Origin: a bacterium
GTDB taxonomy: Bacteria > Gemmatimonadota > Gemmatimonadetes > Gemmatimonadales > Gemmatimonadaceae
DNA length: 34,025 nucleotides
Assembly (NCBI GenBank): GCA_027484025.1
Contig: JAIXTI010000222.1
Location: 1 to 34,025 of the forward strand
Direction: 5' to 3'
In this document: piece after piece, positions 10,960 through 18,835 of the stretch
Position numbering within the stretch: the stretch's first letter is position 1
Layout of the letters: the number at the start of each line of letters is the position of its first letter
Program-made: the position numbers and the translations under genes
Notes under the pieces: model-generated
The model's input: only the letters and a program-made list of their open reading frames with translations
Database searches by the model: none
What the model was told of the DNA's origin: nothing

Positions 10960-11699
10960 TCGCCTTCCTCCAGCTTGTCGGTCGCTGCGTGGTCAGCCAG
11001 GCGCTGCTTCATGTCCTGCGGCAACGAGTCGAAGGCATCGGCGATGCTGAGCTCTTCCATGGAGTACCGCGCTTCAGGGTCGGCAGCGAGCGCCTGCTTG
11101 AGTTGCTCGGCGCGCGAAAACCGCCCACGGAGGGGGAAGTCTTTCCGCAACGGATGCCCCTCGCGGTACTGCTCCCACATGAGGAGCCTGCGCAGGTCGG
11201 GGTGCCCTTCAAAGCGAATGCCGAACATGTCGTAGCACTCGCGCTCGAGCCAATCGGCGCCGCTGTAAATGTCGAAAATGCTGGGGACCCACAGCGCGCC
11301 ACGCTTGGGCAGCTCGACCTTCAGGCGGAGAAACCGCCGGTTCGCCAAGGCGCGAAGATGCCACACGACTTCGAGGGGACGATCACCGTCTCGATACTCC
11401 ACGGCGGTGACATCGACGAGGTAGTCGTAGCGCTCCGTCGGATCATCGTGCAGGAAGCGCACGATCTCGTGCAGTGCGTCCCGCGTGACAAACACAGTCG
11501 TCTCACCCCAGATGACTTCGGAGCGCACGACCGCACCACCGAAGCGGGCCGCCAAAACGGCGGCCGTCGGATTGGCGGGGGAACCGGTTCGCGGCACGTT
11601 GACCGGCGTGATGGGCATCCCCTGCGCGTCAGACGCCACCGCCGCCATGGGCGACGGGGCGACGAGCGCCTCAGAACCGGTAGGCACGGGGACGGTCAC
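10956..11699 (-). CDS. nuoC: NADH-quinone oxidoreductase subunit C (30-kDa)
   Basis: This peripheral-arm subunit of complex I has 247 residues with the chosen start. The 30-kDa signature is clear: [20 protein letters not shown] at about 176-195, then [20 protein letters not shown]. NuoC and NuoD are separate genes here, unlike the fused NuoCD of E. coli. The start is uncertain: the GTG at 11699 gives a GTGA overlap with nuoB but has no clear ribosome site, and an ATG at 11648 would remove 17 non-conserved residues. The first 50 residues are Pro/Ala/Gly-rich and outside the conserved domain. The last 50 residues are charged and look helical. Confidence 0.94.
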   Translation of the reverse strand: MTVPVPTGSEALVAPSPMAAVASDAQGMPITPVNVPRTGSPANPTAAVLAARFGGAVVRSEVIWGETTVFVTRDALHEIVRFLHDDPTERYDYLVDVTAVEYRDGDRPLEVVWHLRALANRRFLRLKVELPKRGALWVPSIFDIYSGADWLERECYDMFGIRFEGHPDLRRLLMWEQYREGHPLRKDFPLRGRFSRAEQLKQALAADPEARYSMEELSIADAFDSLPQDMKQRLADHAATDKLEEGE

Positions 11700-12322
11700 G
11701 GTGCCGATCGGGTTTGATGTACGGAGTTGCCGAACGGCTCGGACAGTTCGTCGATTCGCGAGGGCGGGATGTACAACTGGCTCGTGGGATCAGGCTCGAT
11801 CTCGACATGCCGCGTGCTGTCCTTGAGGCGCTCCTGCATGACCTTCTTCTGCAGCATGATGATGCCATGCATCAGCGCTTCCGGCCGAGGCGGACAACCG
11901 GGCACGTACACATCGACGGGGATGATCGTGTCGATGCCCTGCACCACGGCGTAATTGTCGAACATGCCGCCGGTGGACGCGCAGGCGCCCATGGCGATGA
12001 CCCACTTGGGTTGCGGCATCTGCTGATAAATGCGTCGCAGCACCGGTGCGAGCTTGAGCGGTACGCGGCCGGCGCAGAGCAGTACGTCGGCTTGTCGCGG
12101 CGAGTAACTCAGCCGTTCCATGCCGAAGCGCGACAGATCGTAGCGGCTGGCCGCCGTCGCCATGAACTCGATGGCGCAACAGGCGGTGCCGAAGGGCATC
12201 GGCCACAGCGAGCCGGCGCGCGCCCAGTTGACCAAAAAGTCGAGGCGCGTGGTCACCCAGCCATCTTGTGCGGCGGGATCGACCTGAACGAGGCGCGAGT
12301 CGTTAGCGGGAATCAGTCCCAC
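11696..12322 (-). CDS. nuoB: NADH-quinone oxidoreductase subunit B (cluster N2)
   Basis: This subunit carries N2, the last [4Fe-4S] cluster before quinone. It has 208 residues. The unusual tandem cysteine ligands Cys48-Cys49 lie in [11 protein letters not shown], with Cys114 in [11 protein letters not shown] and Cys143 in [12 protein letters not shown] place the start at the GTG at 12322: an AAGGGAG ribosome site lies 7 bases upstream, and the gene then overlaps nuoA by 10 bases. The open frame to 12481 is nuoA read in another frame. The N-terminal arm (residues 1-40) leads into [20 protein letters not shown], as is usual in NuoB. Confidence 0.96.
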   Translation of the reverse strand: MGLIPANDSRLVQVDPAAQDGWVTTRLDFLVNWARAGSLWPMPFGTACCAIEFMATAASRYDLSRFGMERLSYSPRQADVLLCAGRVPLKLAPVLRRIYQQMPQPKWVIAMGACASTGGMFDNYAVVQGIDTIIPVDVYVPGCPPRPEALMHGIIMLQKKVMQERLKDSTRHVEIEPDPTSQLYIPPSRIDELSEPFGNSVHQTRSAP

Positions 12323-12717
12323 GTCAGCGCTCCCTTCTTCCAGACATAGAGGAATCCGACCACGAGGATGAAGGCGAAGACCAGCATTTCCCCGAGACCG
12401 AAGAACGACAGCTGTCCGCTGGGACAGGCATTCGCCACCAGCGGTACGTGGCAAGAGAGCTGCCGATAGTGCACGCCCCACGGAATCATGAACACCGTCT
12501 CGATATCGAAGACGATGAACAGCATGGCGACGAGATAGAACTTGACCGAGAATCGCTCGCGGGCATCGCCGAGGGGGCTGATGCCGGACTCATACGGTTG
12601 CGATTTGACCGCGGTCGGCTGTGCCTTCGTGATGAGGTGCGCGATGCCGAGGATCAGCACCGCGTTCAGGATGACGAAGCCCAGGAGCAGCAGGACCGGC
12701 AGATATGTACGTAGCAT
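12313..12717 (-). CDS. nuoA: NADH-quinone oxidoreductase subunit A
   Basis: This is the first gene of the complex I operon, a three-helix membrane subunit of 134 residues. The conserved PYESG loop is at 41-45, and the second helix contains [10 protein letters not shown] with the family's Asp71 and Glu73. Between helices two and three the loop is longer than usual and carries two cysteines (Cys89 and Cys98, in [15 protein letters not shown]). The third helix follows at about 108-126. I chose the ATG at 12717 because conservation starts there. A GTG at 12777 would add 20 residues that are not NuoA-like and would place an inverted repeat inside the gene. Neither start has a ribosome site. Confidence 0.94.
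   Translation of the reverse strand: MLRTYLPVLLLLGFVILNAVLILGIAHLITKAQPTAVKSQPYESGISPLGDARERFSVKFYLVAMLFIVFDIETVFMIPWGVHYRQLSCHVPLVANACPSGQLSFFGLGEMLVFAFILVVGFLYVWKKGALTWD
12330..12336 (-). promoter_or_regulatory. Shine-Dalgarno site of nuoB
   Basis: On the minus strand this reads AAGGGAG, 7 bases before the GTG at 12322. It decides the nuoB start in favour of GTG and lies inside the nuoA coding region. Confidence 0.7.
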
Positions 12718-12742
12718 CGCGGCGCAGCAGGGAACCAACAGA

Positions 12743-12767
12743 TCACGAAGGGGGAGTGACTTCGTGA
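12743..12767. promoter_or_regulatory. 8-bp inverted repeat in front of nuoA
   Basis: TCACGAAG (12743-12750) and CTTCGTGA (12760-12767) are perfect reverse complements separated by 9 bases. The element lies 26-50 bases before the nuoA start and downstream of the candidate promoter. It could be a repressor or activator operator, or an mRNA leader hairpin. Function is not shown by sequence. Confidence 0.5.
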
Positions 12768-12789
12768 AACAATTCACAAACGCAGGAGG

Positions 12790-12818
12790 AAGGTACCAAC
12801 GGGACCAGAATCCCTCAA
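12790..12818 (-). promoter_or_regulatory. Candidate promoter of the nuo operon
   Basis: On the minus strand, TTGAGG (12818-12813) and TACCTT (12795-12790) are separated by 17 bases. The -35 box is fair and the -10 box weak. Transcription would begin near 12783 and give a leader of about 65 bases that contains the inverted repeat. An AT-rich stretch further upstream (12826-12850) is an alternative location. Confidence 0.3.
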
Positions 12819-12863
12819 CAGCATGAGTTATTGTTTTTTGGTGAAGTAACCGTTGAAGCTGTT

Positions 12864-12893
12864 TTGGCAGGCTTCGCCACTCGGCAGTAGACT
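12864..12893 (+). promoter_or_regulatory. Candidate sigma70 promoter of dcd
   Basis: TTGGCA (12864-12869, five of six to consensus) and TAGACT (12888-12893, four of six) are separated by 18 bases. The predicted transcription start near 12900 is 85 bases before the dcd ATG and upstream of the 14-bp palindrome. Confidence 0.4.
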
Positions 12894-12932
12894 ACACTCA
12901 TTAGTCTCGGCGCCTCGATCGCCGCGCATCAT

Positions 12933-12946
12933 GGACCGATCGGTCC
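12933..12946. promoter_or_regulatory. 14-bp perfect palindrome upstream of dcd
   Basis: GGACCGATCGGTCC equals its own reverse complement. It lies about 40 bases downstream of the candidate dcd promoter and 38 bases before the dcd start, a position that fits a dimeric repressor binding site. No regulator is encoded next to it. Confidence 0.4.
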
Positions 12947-12984
12947 TAATGCGGACCATCCAACCCTCCTGCTCTTTACACCCC

Positions 12985-13539
12985 ATGGGGCTCTGCTCAG
13001 ACCGCTGGATTACACGCATGGCGCGCGAACACGGCATGATCGAACCGTTCGAGGATCGCCAGGTGCGCGAAGGCGTCATCTCCTACGGCGTCAGCTCGTA
13101 TGGCTACGATATGCGGGTGGCCTCCGAGTATCGGATCTTTACGAACGTGCTGAGCTCGGTAGTCGACCCGAAGCAGTTCGATCCGAAAAGCTTCGTGGAG
13201 TTCGAGGGCGACGTCTGTATCGTGCCCCCCAATTCCTTAGCCCTGGCCCGCAGCGTCGAGTACTTCCGCATTCCGCGCAATGTGCTGACGCTTACGGTCG
13301 GCAAGAGCACCTACGCGCGCTGCGGCATCATTACCAACGTCACGCCCTTCGAACCGGAATGGGAAGGGTACGTGACGCTCGAAATCTCCAATACCACGCC
13401 GCTGCCCGCGAAGATCTACTCGAACGAAGGCATCGCGCAGGTGGTGTTTTTTACGGGTGACGAAGAACCGGAAGTCAGCTACGGCGACAAGAAGGGGAAG
13501 TATCAGGGGCAACATGGCGTAACGCTTCCGCGCATCTGA
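12985..13539 (+). CDS. dcd: dCTP deaminase
   Basis: Dcd deaminates dCTP to dUTP in the cytoplasm, supplying the precursor of dTMP. The chosen ATG gives 184 residues, close to the family's usual 188, and begins [20 protein letters not shown], which aligns with the common [18 protein letters not shown] start. The trimer/nucleotide motif [10 protein letters not shown] is at 35-44, GKSTYARCG (106-114) supplies the phosphate-binding Ser and Arg, and the catalytic Glu133 lies in VTLEIS. The C-terminal lid ends [14 protein letters not shown]. The open frame extends upstream to 12853, but those 44 residues are unlike Dcd. No ribosome site is visible. It is transcribed divergently from nuoA and ends in a strong terminator. 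Confidence 0.96.
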   Translation: MGLCSDRWITRMAREHGMIEPFEDRQVREGVISYGVSSYGYDMRVASEYRIFTNVLSSVVDPKQFDPKSFVEFEGDVCIVPPNSLALARSVEYFRIPRNVLTLTVGKSTYARCGIITNVTPFEPEWEGYVTLEISNTTPLPAKIYSNEGIAQVVFFTGDEEPEVSYGDKKGKYQGQHGVTLPRI

Positions 13540-13584
13540 CGGCGGATCGGGCCGCCGCGACGGGCGACAGCGTTTGTACTCAAG

Positions 13585-13619
13585 CCGCGTGACGGGTCCC
13601 CGTCACGCGGTTGTCGTTT
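13585..13619 (+). terminator. Rho-independent terminator of dcd
   Basis: Two perfect 12-base arms (13585-13596 and 13599-13610, beginning CCGCGTGACGGG) are followed by TTGTCGTTT. The stem is very stable; the T tract is interrupted. It lies 46 bases after the dcd stop. Confidence 0.75.
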
Positions 13620-13654
13620 CACCCGGGGAATGCGCACGGTGCCTCAGTGAAACC

Positions 13655-13698
13655 GCGCCAGCCGTCCGCTGGCGCCTATGCGCCGTTCAAGAAACGGC
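13655..13698 (+). other. Two consecutive hairpins in the dcd-porin intergenic region
   Basis: The first is GCGCCAGC (13655-13662), loop CGTCC, GCTGGCGC (13668-13675). The second is GCCGTT (13682-13687), loop CAAGA, AACGGC (13693-13698). Neither has a T tract. Together with the dcd terminator they make three hairpins within 115 bases. They could belong to the 3' end of dcd mRNA, to the porin leader, or to a small RNA; nothing in the sequence decides this. Confidence 0.45.
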
Positions 13699-13870
13699 CT
13701 CCAAGGGACGATACGTAGAAAATCGAGCGTTCGAACGCGTACCGGCCGTGGCCGGATTCGCGTCGCGTGTCGCGGAAAGCGTCGGATCGCATTTCGCGTC
13801 CACCAAGCTGCAGACGACGGCGTCCGCACCGCTCCTTCTTTGCTCTCTTTACGGACGTCCGAACCGCCAC

Positions 13871-15634
13871 ATGCCGAAGTCGATCTCTTCCCATTCACTG
13901 GGAGGGCGCTTGCGCGCGTCTCTCCCTTGGTCGACGCCCCGCGTTGTGGTTGCCGGCTTCGCGCTGTTGCTGGGGGCCACGGCGCCCACGCCGGCGCACG
14001 CGCAGGGGCTCGACGGCTATGGCGGCGGCCCGAAGATCTATCTGAACAAGGATAGCACTTCGTTCCTGCGCATTACGCTGTGGTCCCAGATATGGGCACG
14101 CTGGCAGCAGAATAACCCGGGGACGATGGTCAACAACAACCCCGATACGCGCGAATCGACGGATTTGGGGATCCGTCGTACCCGCGTGCTCATGCACGGA
14201 CAGATCACGCCCAAGCTGCTCGTCTTTTGGATTCTTGGGGTGAACAACCAAACGTTTACATCGGGGGGCCTGCAGGGCGGCGATATCGGTGCCGGCTCGA
14301 GTGGGATCGATGGTAAGCGCCCGCAGGTGTTCGTGCACGATTCGTGGGGAGAATACACGATCAATCGGCATTTCCAGGTCGGCGGCGGTGTGCTGACTTG
14401 GAGCGGGCTGTCGCGCATGACCAATGCGGCGACACTCAACTTTCTCATGGTCGACGCGCCGATCTACAACTGGACGACGATCGATGCCACTGACCAGTTC
14501 GCGCGCACGATGGGGGCCTATGCGAAGGGGTCATTCGGAAAACTGAACTACCGCGCCGTCCTTACGAGGCCCTTCGCTATTGCCGGTGGCCAACAGGGCG
14601 CCACCACCGTCCCGGTCACAGTCGCGTTGCCGACCGGGGGGAGCGCGACGGGGACCGTAAACGTCGGAGACAACGCCGCCACGAATGGGCTCGTCGCCAC
14701 GCCCGCGCGCTTCGAGATCGCCAACTGGAATCCCGCGTCCCTCACCTGGATGCCCCAGCTGTACGCCAACTACGACTTTTTCGAACAGGAAAGTCAGGTG
14801 CTGCCGTTTACGGTCGGCTCGTACCTCGGGACCAAAAAAGTCTTCAACGTCGGCGCAGGCTTCCAGTATCATCCCGACGCCATGCGGTCTGTACGTCCGC
14901 GGGCCTTCTCGGGGACAGGCGCAGGCCGTCGCGCCGTGCTGCCGACCGACGTGCCGAACCCGGCGCCAATCATTCCGAATCTTTCGGTGAACGACTCGAC
15001 GTACAATGGCGACTGGGTGACTCACCCCATGCGGCATTGGGCGGTGGACGCCTTCCTCGATCTGCCATTGGGTCATCACGGTGACGCGATCACCGCGCAC
15101 ACCGTGTACTACAATCTGGATTACGGTCCCAACTACGTCCGCAACATCGGAATCATGCCGATCGGTGTGGCCAATCCTACGACACGCATTCCCGCTGGAC
15201 AGGCGAATGCCGGTCAGTTCCAGTTCGAGCAGCCGGGCTTCGCTGGTGGCGGGGCTGGCTATCCGATTCACGGAACTGGCTCCGTGTGGTACACCCAAGC
15301 TGGTTATCTCCTACCCACGTCTTGGACGTCGAAGTCGACGCGCTTGCAGCCAACGGGTGCACTCTCGGTGGTCAACTTCGATCGCTTGGGTGAGGGATAC
15401 GTCATGCCCGAAGTCGGCGTGAATCTGATTTTGGCCGGCCAGAATGCGAAAGTGAGCTTGCAGTGGCGTCAACGCCCCATCTACGACTCGCCTACCCGCA
15501 CGTCAGACGGTCTGGCCCCCGTGCTCCCCAGCGCAACGACTTCAGCAACGAATCAATTGTTCCCGCTGCAGCGCGGCATGCGGATCACCGGTCGGCGAAA
15601 CGATTTCATTCTACAGTTCCATGTCCACCTCTGA
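13871..15634 (+). CDS. Outer-membrane beta-barrel porin-like protein
   Basis: This is a secreted protein of 587 residues. The ATG at 13871 begins a signal peptide: a basic N-region (MPKSISSHSLGGRLR), a hydrophobic core (VVVAGFALLLGATA) and a likely cleavage after AHA at residue 44. The mature part has alternating polar and hydrophobic residues, many Gly, Asn and Tyr, and no long helices, as expected of a beta-barrel. Segments such as IWARWQQNNPGT, the GIRRTRVLMHGQ strand and VHDSWGEYTINRHFQVGGG resemble porin-annotated outer-membrane proteins of Bacteroidetes and relatives. This is remembered resemblance, not a search. The protein ends in HVHL, not the usual terminal Phe. The substrate is unknown. 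The last 14 bases overlap the next gene. Confidence 0.75.
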   Translation: MPKSISSHSLGGRLRASLPWSTPRVVVAGFALLLGATAPTPAHAQGLDGYGGGPKIYLNKDSTSFLRITLWSQIWARWQQNNPGTMVNNNPDTRESTDLGIRRTRVLMHGQITPKLLVFWILGVNNQTFTSGGLQGGDIGAGSSGIDGKRPQVFVHDSWGEYTINRHFQVGGGVLTWSGLSRMTNAATLNFLMVDAPIYNWTTIDATDQFARTMGAYAKGSFGKLNYRAVLTRPFAIAGGQQGATTVPVTVALPTGGSATGTVNVGDNAATNGLVATPARFEIANWNPASLTWMPQLYANYDFFEQESQVLPFTVGSYLGTKKVFNVGAGFQYHPDAMRSVRPRAFSGTGAGRRAVLPTDVPNPAPIIPNLSVNDSTYNGDWVTHPMRHWAVDAFLDLPLGHHGDAITAHTVYYNLDYGPNYVRNIGIMPIGVANPTTRIPAGQANAGQFQFEQPGFAGGGAGYPIHGTGSVWYTQAGYLLPTSWTSKSTRLQPTGALSVVNFDRLGEGYVMPEVGVNLILAGQNAKVSLQWRQRPIYDSPTRTSDGLAPVLPSATTSATNQLFPLQRGMRITGRRNDFILQFHVHL

Positions 15635-16118
15635 CATCGATCGCGTGACCACGTCGCCTTCCCGGTTGCTTCTCGCCGCCCTGGTTGGAGCGGCCACGTT
15701 GTCAATCCTCGGCTACGGTTGCACGACCTGGCGCCGTGAACGGCCTGCCGCGAAACGCATCGTGCAGTTTGCCTGCGATGTGCCCGTGTCGGCGTACGTC
15801 GCGAACACCACGGCGGCACTCGCTCAAGCGGGGTTCACCGTGTCGCAAGGCTCTCCGACCACCGGGCTGATCGAGGCCGCCAGGGCAGCGGTCTATACGG
15901 GTGCGGGTGAGAGCATCGAGATGAATGGACCGTACCGTTGGACGTCGCGGTATGCCAACTCGGTCGTAGCCGTCACCGTACAAACCGTTCGCGTCAACCC
16001 AGATGGGTCGGTCTACGCCGCGGCCAGTCACGACGAGAACTCGGCGCCGGCTGATCGGCGACACTTTCTCCCGGTCATTCAATCCTTACGGCAACTGTGC
16101 GCGGGAGCCGCGAAATGA
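15621..16118 (+). CDS. Small envelope protein of unknown function, overlaps the porin-like gene
   Basis: This 165-residue protein matches no family I recognise. Residues 17-32 (LLLAALVGAATLSILG) are a hydrophobic membrane or signal segment, followed by GYGCTTW. The Cys34 position recalls a lipoprotein, but the residues before it do not make a good lipobox. The rest is a soluble domain of about 120 residues, presumably periplasmic. It contains an alternating VVAVTVQTVRV segment, two more cysteines (52 and 160) and a repeating beta-alpha feel. The ATG lies inside the end of the porin-like gene (14-base overlap), so the two are probably co-translated and may work together. A GTG at 15642 is an alternative start. 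Neither has a clear ribosome site. Confidence 0.7.
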   Translation: MSTSDIDRVTTSPSRLLLAALVGAATLSILGYGCTTWRRERPAAKRIVQFACDVPVSAYVANTTAALAQAGFTVSQGSPTTGLIEAARAAVYTGAGESIEMNGPYRWTSRYANSVVAVTVQTVRVNPDGSVYAAASHDENSAPADRRHFLPVIQSLRQLCAGAAK

Positions 16119-16195
16119 GCGCTGTGCCATCGACCTGTTATCACGTACGCGTTCCGCGCGTTATCGCCTATCGACGTATGACCGAAGCCTTGCTC

Positions 16196-16202
16196 GGAGG
16201 AG
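16196..16202 (+). promoter_or_regulatory. Shine-Dalgarno site of the chemoreceptor gene
   Basis: GGAGGAG lies 6 bases before the GTG at 16209, the strongest ribosome site in the window. It decides the GTG start. Confidence 0.8.
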
Positions 16203-16208
16203 TAGCTC

Positions 16209-18185
16209 GTGGTTGATCGCAAACGTTTGCACGACGTGTCGCTGCGCAAGAAGTTGTCGCTTATCGTGACGACGTTCGCGGTGGGAGCCACAGTCGTCAT
16301 CGGAATGTTGTCTTTCGGCGTCTGGCGTGGCGAGTCGCGCCAAGCCGACGCCACGCGATTGATCCTGGCCGAAGCCACCCGGGTAGGGCGCACCGCGCAG
16401 ATGTACGAGCAACAGCGCGCAGCGATGCGCGAGACACTACTTGCCGACGGCCCGGAAGCGCGCGAGGCATCCTACCAGCGGTTGGTGACGCTTGATGCGT
16501 CACTCGATACGCTGGTTGCGGCCATGCGGCTCGCCGCGAATGACTCGTCGTTTCGCGCGACCGTCGATTCGCTGGCGCGGCTGCGCACGGGGACGCGCAA
16601 AGTGTGGGATGAGATGCACGTCTCCGCTGAGACCAGCACCGGTACTGAGGTCATGGCGCGCTATCGCGAGCCGCTGAAACCGCTTGCCGGCGCGATGGCG
16701 GCGCTCATCGGAGAATTGCAGGTGACGCAGGCCAAACTCGCTGAAGCGCAGATTGCCGAGAACTCCCGTGGCACCACGTCGTTGCTCTGGCTGGCGTTTG
16801 GCGCCGCCCTCGTCGTCGGCGTGGGGATGCTGACGTTCGCGAACCGCATTGCGTCGACGATCACCGAGCCGGTCGATGCACTGCGACGGATCATGAAGAG
16901 TGTGGCCGAAGGCGACCTGACGCACGAGGTGCAATGGCGCAGCCGCGATGAGCTGGGACAACTCAGTGATGCCGTGCGCACGATGGTCGACACCCAGCGT
17001 GAGTTCGCGGTCACGATGCGTCGCGTGGCGGCCGGTGAACTCGGCGTCCGATGGGAACCACGCTCGAGCGCGGACGTGGCGGGCCGCGCACTGGGCGAGC
17101 TTGCCGTAACGGTCGAAGAGCTCGTGGTTGCCGTAGAGAAGCGTCGCGCGGCCTTCGAAGCCGGAAAGCCCGTGCCGTCGGAGAACGTCGCCTTGGCCGG
17201 CGCGTTCCGCGATCTTTTGTCGGGAATCGATCGGGCATTTGGTGCCGCCGCGCCGCTCCATGAAGCCACCAGTGTGTTGCATGCACTCGCGGATGCCGAC
17301 TTGACCTCACGCGTCACGGGACGCTATCCCGGTGACGCCGCTGGCTTGGTGCCGGCGCTCAACCGGGCCGTCGAGCGGCTGGCCAGCACTGTTTCCCAGA
17401 CCGCCGATGCGACGAACGCCGTCGCCGAAGGCGCCGACGCGATCAAGCGGACGGCCGCGGAACAATCGGCCGATGCCATGCAACAACAGGCACGGGTGGC
17501 GAATGTGCAATCGGGGCTCTCGGCGTTGGCACAGGAGGCCACGAAGGCCGCTGGGGCCTCCCGAGCAGCCACCGCGCAGGCGCAGCATACGGCCGCGTTG
17601 GCGCGTGAAGGACAGGTCGACATGCAGAAGTTGCGCGCGCTCATGGAAATGGTGCGCAACTCGGCCGAGGCAAGCCAGCGGGTGACGCGCACCATCGATG
17701 AGATCGCATTTCAGACCAATCTGCTCGCGTTGAATGCGGCCGTGGAGGCCGCGCGCGCTGGTGATGCTGGTCGTGGATTCGCCGTCGTTGCCGAGGAGGT
17801 CCGCGCGCTAGCGGGGCGCAGCGCAACGGCCGCCAAAGAAACGTCGCGTCTGCTAGAGGAGAACGTCGTTCAGGTCAAGTCAGGAGTTGAAGGCACTACG
17901 CGTCTGGCGGCCCAGTTCGACGCGATCCTCGACAGTGTCGACTCGACGTGTTCCGCTTCCGGCGGGGTGGATCACGCGACGGAGCGCCAGCTGATCGCGA
18001 TTCCCGCGTTGGAGTCGGCCATCGCCGCTGTGCAGCAGGCAACAGAACGCACGTCGAGTGGTGCCGAGCGCATCACTCGCGTGTCGGAAACGCTGGCGGG
18101 ATCATCAACCGCCCTGGCCGACGTTGTTTCCCAGTTCACGCTGGATCACAACGGTGGCGGGAACGGACTGATGAAAGCCGCGTGA
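16209..18185 (+). CDS. Methyl-accepting chemotaxis protein with three HAMP-like segments
   Basis: This transmembrane chemoreceptor has 658 residues. It has a membrane helix at about 16-39, a periplasmic helical region at 40-188 (no cache or PAS motif, probably a four-helix bundle), a second membrane helix at about 190-211, and then HAMP at about 212-262. Two further stretches have the HAMP pattern, around 266-310 ([12 protein letters not shown]) and 353-395 ([14 protein letters not shown]). The signalling tip is canonical: [20 protein letters not shown] at 498-517, followed by [14 protein letters not shown]. There is no CheR/CheB-docking pentapeptide at the C-terminus (GLMKAA). It starts with GTG behind a very strong ribosome site. 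No che or flagellar gene is nearby, so it is an orphan receptor; its ligand is unknown. Confidence 0.93.
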   Translation: MVDRKRLHDVSLRKKLSLIVTTFAVGATVVIGMLSFGVWRGESRQADATRLILAEATRVGRTAQMYEQQRAAMRETLLADGPEAREASYQRLVTLDASLDTLVAAMRLAANDSSFRATVDSLARLRTGTRKVWDEMHVSAETSTGTEVMARYREPLKPLAGAMAALIGELQVTQAKLAEAQIAENSRGTTSLLWLAFGAALVVGVGMLTFANRIASTITEPVDALRRIMKSVAEGDLTHEVQWRSRDELGQLSDAVRTMVDTQREFAVTMRRVAAGELGVRWEPRSSADVAGRALGELAVTVEELVVAVEKRRAAFEAGKPVPSENVALAGAFRDLLSGIDRAFGAAAPLHEATSVLHALADADLTSRVTGRYPGDAAGLVPALNRAVERLASTVSQTADATNAVAEGADAIKRTAAEQSADAMQQQARVANVQSGLSALAQEATKAAGASRAATAQAQHTAALAREGQVDMQKLRALMEMVRNSAEASQRVTRTIDEIAFQTNLLALNAAVEAARAGDAGRGFAVVAEEVRALAGRSATAAKETSRLLEENVVQVKSGVEGTTRLAAQFDAILDSVDSTCSASGGVDHATERQLIAIPALESAIAAVQQATERTSSGAERITRVSETLAGSSTALADVVSQFTLDHNGGGNGLMKAA

Positions 18186-18197
18186 GACGACGGTCCA

Positions 18198-18216
18198 GGC
18201 GGGAAGGCTTCCCGCC
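18198..18216. terminator. Hairpin between convergent genes (chemoreceptor and DsrE-like)
   Basis: GGCGGGAAG (18198-18206) and CTTCCCGCC (18208-18216) are perfect complements around a single base, so the real loop must be larger. It lies 12 bases after the chemoreceptor stop and directly touches the stop of the minus-strand gene. It has no real T tract on either strand and may be a bidirectional terminator. Confidence 0.5.
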
Positions 18217-18217
18217 G

Positions 18218-18835
18218 TTACCCGCCCGCGTACACGTATCTGCAGTTCCGTTCTTGCGCCTGCTGTAAGGTCACGATCATCGCGGGTACCACGTCGACGC
18301 CGGGCAGCAGGCCGGCGCGTACTTCGTCGCCGAAGGCGGTAACACGTTCGCGATCTCCCCGCTGATCAGCGGGGAGAAACCGACCGCCTGACGCCCGGAT
18401 CGAATTGGCGCAGGCAAGCAGAATCACGTTGCGCGAGGCGAGCGTTGCAATGGCGTTGTTCATCGGGTTGCGATCCCCCGGCATTCCCATGATTTCCCCA
18501 ATCGTGGGATACTTGGCCCAGAGAGCGTCGTTGAAAAACCAGCCGATCGACCGGCCGTTCAGTCCAACGATGACCGTACAGTCCTGCTCCCGAATCCCGT
18601 ACGCGGTCTTTTGCGTGTCGAGATAAGTCTGCGCCCAGCGGAGCGCGAGCCCCTCGGTGGGCATATGTGAGTGAAACACCACGCGGTGTGTGCCGGTGAC
18701 GCGCGTCGTCCAGGGGTCTTCGACTGCGGCGTTCGCGGCAGCGGCCCCCACGGCTTGCGCCGGCAACACGCCGATGGCCGCGCCGATCGCGGCAAGCCGG
18801 CCAATGAAATCGCGACGTGCGGTACTGGTGGTCAT
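18218..18835 (-). CDS. Tat-exported DsrE/DsrF-like protein
   Basis: This 205-residue protein has a twin-arginine signal: ARRDFIGR (6-13), then a hydrophobic Ala/Gly-rich stretch and a likely cleavage near residue 30-36. The mature part has the DsrE-type alternation of strands and helices: HRVVFHSH (50-57), TVIVGLNGRSIGWFF (87-101), NVILLACANSI (136-146) and PGVDVVPAMIVTLQQAQ (178-194), then CRYVYAGG. Cys142 sits where DsrE-family sulfurtransferases carry their active cysteine. Known DsrE proteins are mostly cytoplasmic sulfur carriers, so an exported form beside a sulfur-oxyanion cytochrome is notable. The start overlaps the tsdA-like stop as ATGA. Family assignment is by pattern, so moderate; sulfur chemistry is inferred. 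Confidence 0.7.
   Translation of the reverse strand: MTTSTARRDFIGRLAAIGAAIGVLPAQAVGAAAANAAVEDPWTTRVTGTHRVVFHSHMPTEGLALRWAQTYLDTQKTAYGIREQDCTVIVGLNGRSIGWFFNDALWAKYPTIGEIMGMPGDRNPMNNAIATLASRNVILLACANSIRASGGRFLPADQRGDRERVTAFGDEVRAGLLPGVDVVPAMIVTLQQAQERNCRYVYAGG

Larger units (their letters stand above)
13540..13870. other. 331-base intergenic region, dcd to porin-like gene
   Basis: No gene is supported here. It contains the dcd terminator, the two hairpins at 13655-13698, a 12-bp perfect palindrome GCGTTCGAACGC (13727-13738), a short repeat CCGGCC-GT-GGCCGG (13742-13755) and a 10-bp palindrome CGGACGTCCG (13852-13861) just before the next start. The open frame that runs through it to 13574 has no conserved content before the signal peptide at 13871. 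No promoter with good -35 and -10 boxes was found. Confidence 0.6.

Noticed and set aside
9415..11235. 606-codon plus-strand open frame opposite nuoE, nuoD and nuoC
   Set aside because: High-GC antisense shadow with Arg/His-rich composition and no motif; the minus strand is fully accounted for by complex I genes.
12823..12849. Eight-codon open frame (ATG to TAA) in the nuoA-dcd gap with an AGGAGGA upstream
   Set aside because: The purine-rich site is about 35 bases away, too far to serve the ATG, and the peptide shows no attenuator-like composition.
12853..12984. Longer Dcd starting at 12853
   Set aside because: The 44 additional residues are unlike Dcd, and the frame would cross the candidate promoter and the 14-bp palindrome.
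13574..13870. N-terminal extension of the porin-like protein back to 13574
   Set aside because: The extra 99 residues are not signal-like, run through the dcd terminator stem and hairpins, and a proper signal peptide starts at 13871.
16079..16412. Minus-strand open frames opposite the start of the chemoreceptor
   Set aside because: No motif or ribosome site, and they overlap the clear signal-anchor coding region of the chemoreceptor.
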